Source: Siphonodentalium dalli (Eukaryota; Mollusca; Scaphopoda; Gadilida; Siphonodentaliidae). Taken from it: a stretch of DNA of 64,000 nt. Below the pieces are notes generated by a model. That model worked only from the letters and a program-made list of their open reading frames with translations, made no database searches and was not told where the DNA came from. This document shows positions 59,836-64,000 of this stretch, piece after piece. How positions within the stretch are numbered: position 1 is the first letter of the stretch; each line of letters opens with the position of its first letter. The stretch spans positions 128,531,989 through 128,595,988 of the forward strand of contig CP136068.1 in assembly GCA_032622095.1 (NCBI GenBank). The letters are read 5' to 3'. The position numbers and the translations under genes were made by a program.

Positions 59836-60440
59836 GAAAAAGGAGGAGCGATATATAATAATTAAACATATAAAATTAATATTACATAAAAAGGAGGAGT
59901 TTGTAAGCCTTTGTAAGACTATGGGACCATAGATAAACACATTCAGAAAAGGGGGCGTTGCACTACTATGGGGGCTTAGACATACACACACCTATAGGGG
60001 AAGGGGCCCCATACCATCTGCCCCCGCAGCAGCATGTATGCTGCTGTTATCCACTATTTTGGACCCCTCTGGGCGGCGGCCATTTTTAATCGGATGTGTT
60101 TGGTGAATATGTGGGGTGTCTTGTGTGGCAAACCTAAACCACTCTTTGTTCGACCTAAATCGATAAAGGGCCGAGAACTGGCATGGGTTCCCTATTGTAA
60201 TCCCTCTAGACGGCGGCCATGTTGGATTGGGTGGGGGAGTGTGTGTAAATATAGTCTTGTGGCCATCCTACAACACCCTTTATTTGAGCGAAATATTAAA
60301 ATTTTCAAATAAAGAATAGAAGTCACATTAGTCGTATACGTTGAGTAAAAGCTGAATGAATTTATTAGATAAAATGTCATTATGCTCGGCTATAACGCCT
60401 ATAATCTACTAAATCCTCGATGAATTATGTGCAATATCAA
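59836..60440. repeat. Region with two GGCGGCCAT boxes
   Basis: CCCTCTGGGCGGCGGCCATTT (about 60064-60084) and CCCTCTAGACGGCGGCCATGTT (about 60200-60221) are ~136 bp apart in similar contexts (ACTATTTTGGACCCCTCTG and CCTATTGTAATCCCTCTAG), suggesting two diverged units of a GGCGGCCAT-type repeat. The 92-codon frame across them (60034-60312) is not supported otherwise. Confidence 0.45.
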
Positions 60441-61735
60441 AATTATTTATCGTGGGTGCGCACTGGAGCTTATCATTTTTGTTCGTTTTCGAACTGGAGC
60501 CATACAAATTTCGCACTGGAGCCACCGTATGCTTGTCTTTTAATGTGCCACCTGTAGACCTGTTCAGATTGTCCGTGTATATATGCTTGCATTTTCGTGT
60601 CCCGGAGATAACAAACTTACCAGAAAAATATTGTTTGCCCATTGGAATGTCCCATTTCTGGTCTAAAACAAACTTTATCGCCGAAGGTTACGGTAAAATG
60701 TCGAAAAAGAAGTGATAAACTCCTGATTGTTCAATCTTCCGTGAGCGCTACAATTCAAATTCAACACACACGGATACAGACGTTGATATTGAAAAAATCA
60801 CACTTTAAATTTGAAAGAATAATTTAGATTGTTAAGTGCCGTCACGCTAATATTTATAATATTGCAGAGAGTGCAACTTAGCATTTATCTATGCGCACTG
60901 GACGATTATACGATTTCGGACGGATTTAGCAGGAGCGGTGGGCCCCCAGTGGGTATGATTGCTCACCAAACAATTCTTCTATTCGAACTTTGAATTATGT
61001 GATTTGAATTATGAGCGTTCTGGAAGTTTGAGACGTTGGCAGAATATCTAGAATTGTACTACAAAACGACGTTCACGTATCCATGGCAATACCGGCTACT
61101 GGCCAATCAGGACGGGCCTTGTATGCAGGTTTGGGCAAGGTCGTATTACAATTATGATTATTTGATTAACAGCTATGGGAAAGTCCATTAACAGATATAA
61201 TTCAGAATCGTCTTATAGCGCAACAAAAAAGAAAGAGACGCTGGGGAAGTTTATGATACAAGTACGTCATATAAAGTTTAAGATTGCGGAACATTCCATA
61301 TGCAATAATAATAGGCCTACTAATATAATATAAGGCTCATTGAACGGTCATGTGACACTTCGAAATGAGACACTCACCGATTTCACCAGTTTCTGGTTGA
61401 CCTTTTGTGTAGAAAATTCGGAAGACTTTTGTGCGGCGTTTCATCATGGAGTCGCCACTCTCGTGTCGACAGGTCCCGGTGACATCCATGTCAATTTTAG
61501 ACAAGTTCTCCGTTATCGTTATTGTCGTCGTGTCGATGTTCAGTATTCTTCCTGTTAATGATTTGGTTCATATAGTGTAAGCGTATTTATTAGCAATACT
61601 CAATACTGCTAAAGGGTCGGGACAATTTTGATATCAACTTAGTAATCACACGACATACTATACATACTAATAAAGAATGAATTTCGTATTGATATTCTGT
61701 TATGGATAAAGCCTTTTGTCCCCACTGCCGGTTTA
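60441..61735. other. No gene recognised
   Basis: Short frames (60452-60715, 61340-61558 and others) lack motifs. ACTGGAGC recurs three times (60462, 60493, 60517), a minor short repeat. Confidence 0.4.
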
Positions 61736-61737
61736 AC

Positions 61738-61967
61738 TAGCAATCTGATTGGCTATAGTTTACTTCACCAATGGCACCGTTACCATTGACAGCGGGTTAT
61801 AAGATAACATGCGCGAAACATCGGGGTATATATATGCGCATTTGTTCCCACATCCAGTTGTAATTAGCAATCTTGTTGGCTGCAACACCACGTTCAACTC
61901 ACCATGTCCCCGTCACCTTTGGAAGCGGGGTATAAGAGAACATGCGCAACAGATCAGGGTATATGAA
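61738..61967. repeat. 127-bp tandem duplication
   Basis: TAGCAATCTGATTGGCTATA (61738) and TTAGCAATCTTGTTGGCTGC (61864) start two units that share AGCGGGTTATAAGATAACAT or AGCGGGGTATAAGAGAACAT and end in GGGTATATA or GGGTATATG. CCAAT-like and TATA-like motifs recur in each, but no downstream gene is seen. Confidence 0.65.
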
Positions 61968-62600
61968 TGACACTTGAACTAGCAGTTTCCACCAATCGTG
62001 AAGTGGCTCTAGGATACCGAGCTTGACGTTACCTTACGCCGATCCATAGGTCGAATACTGAATTGGTGCTGATTGGTGTGAATTTATCTGAGAACCTATG
62101 AAAAGCACACTTAAATTGAGGCCGCATGGCTATTGTTGTGTGAACAAAACGTTATCTCTTTTTGACCCCCCCCCCCCCCCCCCCCCCCCATCGGGTTCAA
62201 AATCGACACGATTGTATTAAATCTCCATGTACCCAAACGATGTTGCCGAACATAACTAATAGTGAAACATCGGGGGTATATGATTAACTTTTGAACTAGC
62301 CGTTTCCGCCAATCGTGACGTTCTCGCACGCGGAGTTTGACGTCACCTGACGCCGGTTGCCCGGTCCTTAGGTCGGCAACTGAATTATTCTTATTGGTGT
62401 GAATTTGTTCTGAAAAACACACTTAATTTAAGGATACATAGCTATTGGTGTGGGGACAAAATCGTTATCTCCGACAACATCCTGGTTACATGGAGATAGA
62501 TACATCATGCATGTCTCTCTTTGAACCCCGAGGCTCGACAACCAGGTATTAAATATGCATGTACCCCGATGTTGCCGAACATAACTAATAGTATGTGCGT
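61968..62600. repeat. 329-bp tandem duplication with a long C run
   Basis: GATGTTGCCGAACATAACTA occurs at 62239 and 62568, 329 bp apart. Upstream parts (AATCGTGA, TTGACGTCACCTGACGCC, ATTGGTGTGAATTT, CACACTTAAT) also recur. The first copy contains a 24-base C run (62166-62189). Confidence 0.75.
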
Positions 62601-63189
62601 CAAGTGTGATTGGCCACAATAAAAGTCGTGATTTATAACTGGAATAAATTTACACCCATAACAATATAAAACTAAATTTTATCCTGATATGTTATCACTA
62701 AAGTCCTTTCTATCAGAACTACAATCTAGATATTTATAGAAGACATTGTTGGCACAGTGCCAAATAAAATTACCCTCTTTCGAGAAAACTGGTTTCTAAT
62801 CATAGAAGCTCTTAACAAAACGTCAAAATACAATTAATATCTTATAAACATTGGACCATTGATTAATGGTTTTGGTAGCCATGCATCTCGTCTCGGTTGG
62901 TGAAACACGGCTGACATCTTGAAATTGGTGGTTTGAATTTCCGATGCAACGTTGGAAGTCGGAATGTTTGTTTTTTTTTAAAGTTTTTATTGATCAAAAT
63001 TAAATGTATATAAATATATATTGTAACAAAATTAGCAAAAAGATTATCTCACACAAGCTCTTTTATCCCCAGGCTATCAATAACTTGCACACATCCTTTC
63101 ACTCACATGCTCAACTTGTACATAACGGCCCACCACACTGGCCAGGGGAGCCCACTTTAATCCAACTGTATTTATATGTCATGTATATA
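62601..63189. other. No feature recognised
   Basis: AT-rich sequence. A GGTTTGAATTTCCGATGC phrase near 62931 is reminiscent of a tRNA T-arm, but no tRNA fold accompanies it. Confidence 0.4.
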
Positions 63190-63345
63190 GAGGATCTACA
63201 ACGAGTCCCCAGTTTATAGCGAAATTTACAAAACGAGTCCAGTAAATTAGGTCTGGACCGAGCCTTTGGCGAGGTCCAGACTTAATTTACTGGACGAGTT
63301 TTGTAAATTCCGCTATAAACTTGGGACGAGTTGTAGATTCTATTT
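63190..63345. repeat. Palindrome with ~67-bp arms
   Basis: GATCTACAACGAGTCCCCAG, TTTATAGCGAAATTTACAAA and ACGAGTCCAGTAAATTAGGT pair with the matching inverted sequence through 63345. The centre is CTGGACCGAGCCTTTGGCGAGGTCCAG (63253-63279), a stem-loop. A related arm is in the repeat at 10.17-10.25 kb. Confidence 0.85.
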
Positions 63346-63740
63346 ATTACATGATCCAAAACCTCGACAAAACATACTTAAATCAACAAATGGGACGCGA
63401 AACTAACATCAACTTCTATAAGGAATGCGATGACGTTTCACACAACTCTGCGTTGTTTGCACGCGCAAAGAAATAGTCCCATATAAATAAAGACTCTTTG
63501 GCGTATTTAATGGCATATATTTAATGACATAACATTTCAAACTCTTCATTCATTATAGTTTGTTGAAATTATATTGGAAGCCATAGTATTTTGAGACGTA
63601 GCGTACGGAATGTAAAGAAACCACAAACCGGAAGTCAAAGGTCACCTGGCACTATTTCCTGTTATTAAACGAACGTTTAATATCACAATTTATAGAATGG
63701 GTTTATTGAATGGAATAAAGGTAGGATCATGTAATAAATT
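63346..63740 (-). repeat. ~500-bp dispersed repeat, copy 2 (inverted partner of 9.77-10.27 kb)
   Basis: ATCATGTAATAAA flanks both sides of this half (about 63350 and 63730, the first inverted). TGGGACGCGAAACTAACATC, AAGAAATAGTCCCATATAAA, GGAAGCCATAGTATTTTGAG and ATAGAATGGGTTTATTGA are reverse complements of segments at 9.77-10.12 kb. Confidence 0.75.
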
Positions 63741-64000
63741 GATCTCTCCTATACTTGGAGGTAATAAAGATATCTTTCTCTTTCACTCACCGTGACAAGT
63801 CTATAATTATACACTCTTCTGGTATGGGTCTCGCAAGCTATATTAGACATAGATTTAGTCAAAGAGCTAATTGGTCCAATGTTTATAAGATATTAATTGT
63901 ATATATAGCTCTTTGCTAAGTATAATGGGATCTTAATTTAATGTAGAAATAAGTTTTTTCCTTTCTGGTGGATCAACTCGGCGGTTCCTCGGCACTTATT
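63741..64000. other. No feature recognised to the window edge
   Basis: AT-rich sequence without open frames or repeats; it ends in TGGATCAACTCGGCGGTTCC, which I could not assign. Confidence 0.4.

Noticed and set aside
62900-62960. Possible tRNA T-arm (GGTTTGAATTTCC)
   Set aside because: No acceptor stem, anticodon arm or upstream A-box could be matched around it.

Overview
This window is animal nuclear DNA, probably from a marine invertebrate. The evidence is AT-rich non-coding sequence, phase-compatible split exons with GT/AG borders, decayed LINE retrotransposons, several classes of non-autonomous DNA transposon and a very large satellite array. A phrase near 15.80 kb (GGGCCATAACTCTAGTGAAA) recalls intronic repeats I associate with lophotrochozoan genomes, but that is a weak impression and no species is assigned. 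I see no bacterial operon, rRNA, tRNA or CRISPR locus.

Layout. 1-15.9 kb is repeat-rich and shows no gene I can defend. It holds a ~41-bp minisatellite interrupted by a palindrome-bearing insert (1-1.3 kb), degenerate ~175-bp units carrying ATGGCGGCC boxes (1.4-2.5 kb), a 4.6-kb imperfect palindrome (3.25-7.84 kb), a hAT-like MITE with an 8-bp target duplication (9.07-9.32 kb), three TTAA-flanked elements (11.2-13.3 kb), a LINE 3' fragment (13.4-14.1 kb) and a foldback element (14.14-14.35 kb). From 15.94 to 41.27 kb runs one uninterrupted, single-orientation array of about 539 copies of a 47-bp monomer. It has long higher-order repeats whose spacings are exact multiples of 47 (36, 50, 52/48 and 58 monomers).

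Right of the array, on the minus strand, three exon candidates (45217-45128, 43252-43013 and 41355 leftwards) join in one reading frame. All begin in phase 1. They appear to be part of a real host gene whose product I do not recognise. The last exon runs into the first satellite monomer, so the satellite sits in an intron or at the 3' end of this gene. The exons lie in and beside a second large imperfect palindrome (43.37-48.30 kb). Its outer arms are nearly identical while its inner arms are much more diverged, and one outer arm has been tandemly duplicated recently (to 49.14 kb).

51.2-58.6 kb is a nest of insertions. A tandem repeat of about 330 bp received two abutting TTAA-flanked elements (51.36-52.43 kb; an empty paralogous site is present at 52.75 kb) and a nearly full-length but broken LINE (about 52.95-57.21 kb) with endonuclease, reverse transcriptase and C-terminal zinc-knuckle regions. 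Two unrecognised reading frames broken only by TAG codons follow (57.56-57.99 and 58.23-58.59 kb). 58.6-64 kb holds further minisatellites, tandem duplications and an inverted copy of a repeat also present near 9.8-10.3 kb.

Most of the window is therefore a record of transposition, inverted duplication and satellite expansion around one host gene. The satellite with its higher-order structure beside an exon, and the two palindromes carrying YY1-like boxes, are the most unusual parts.
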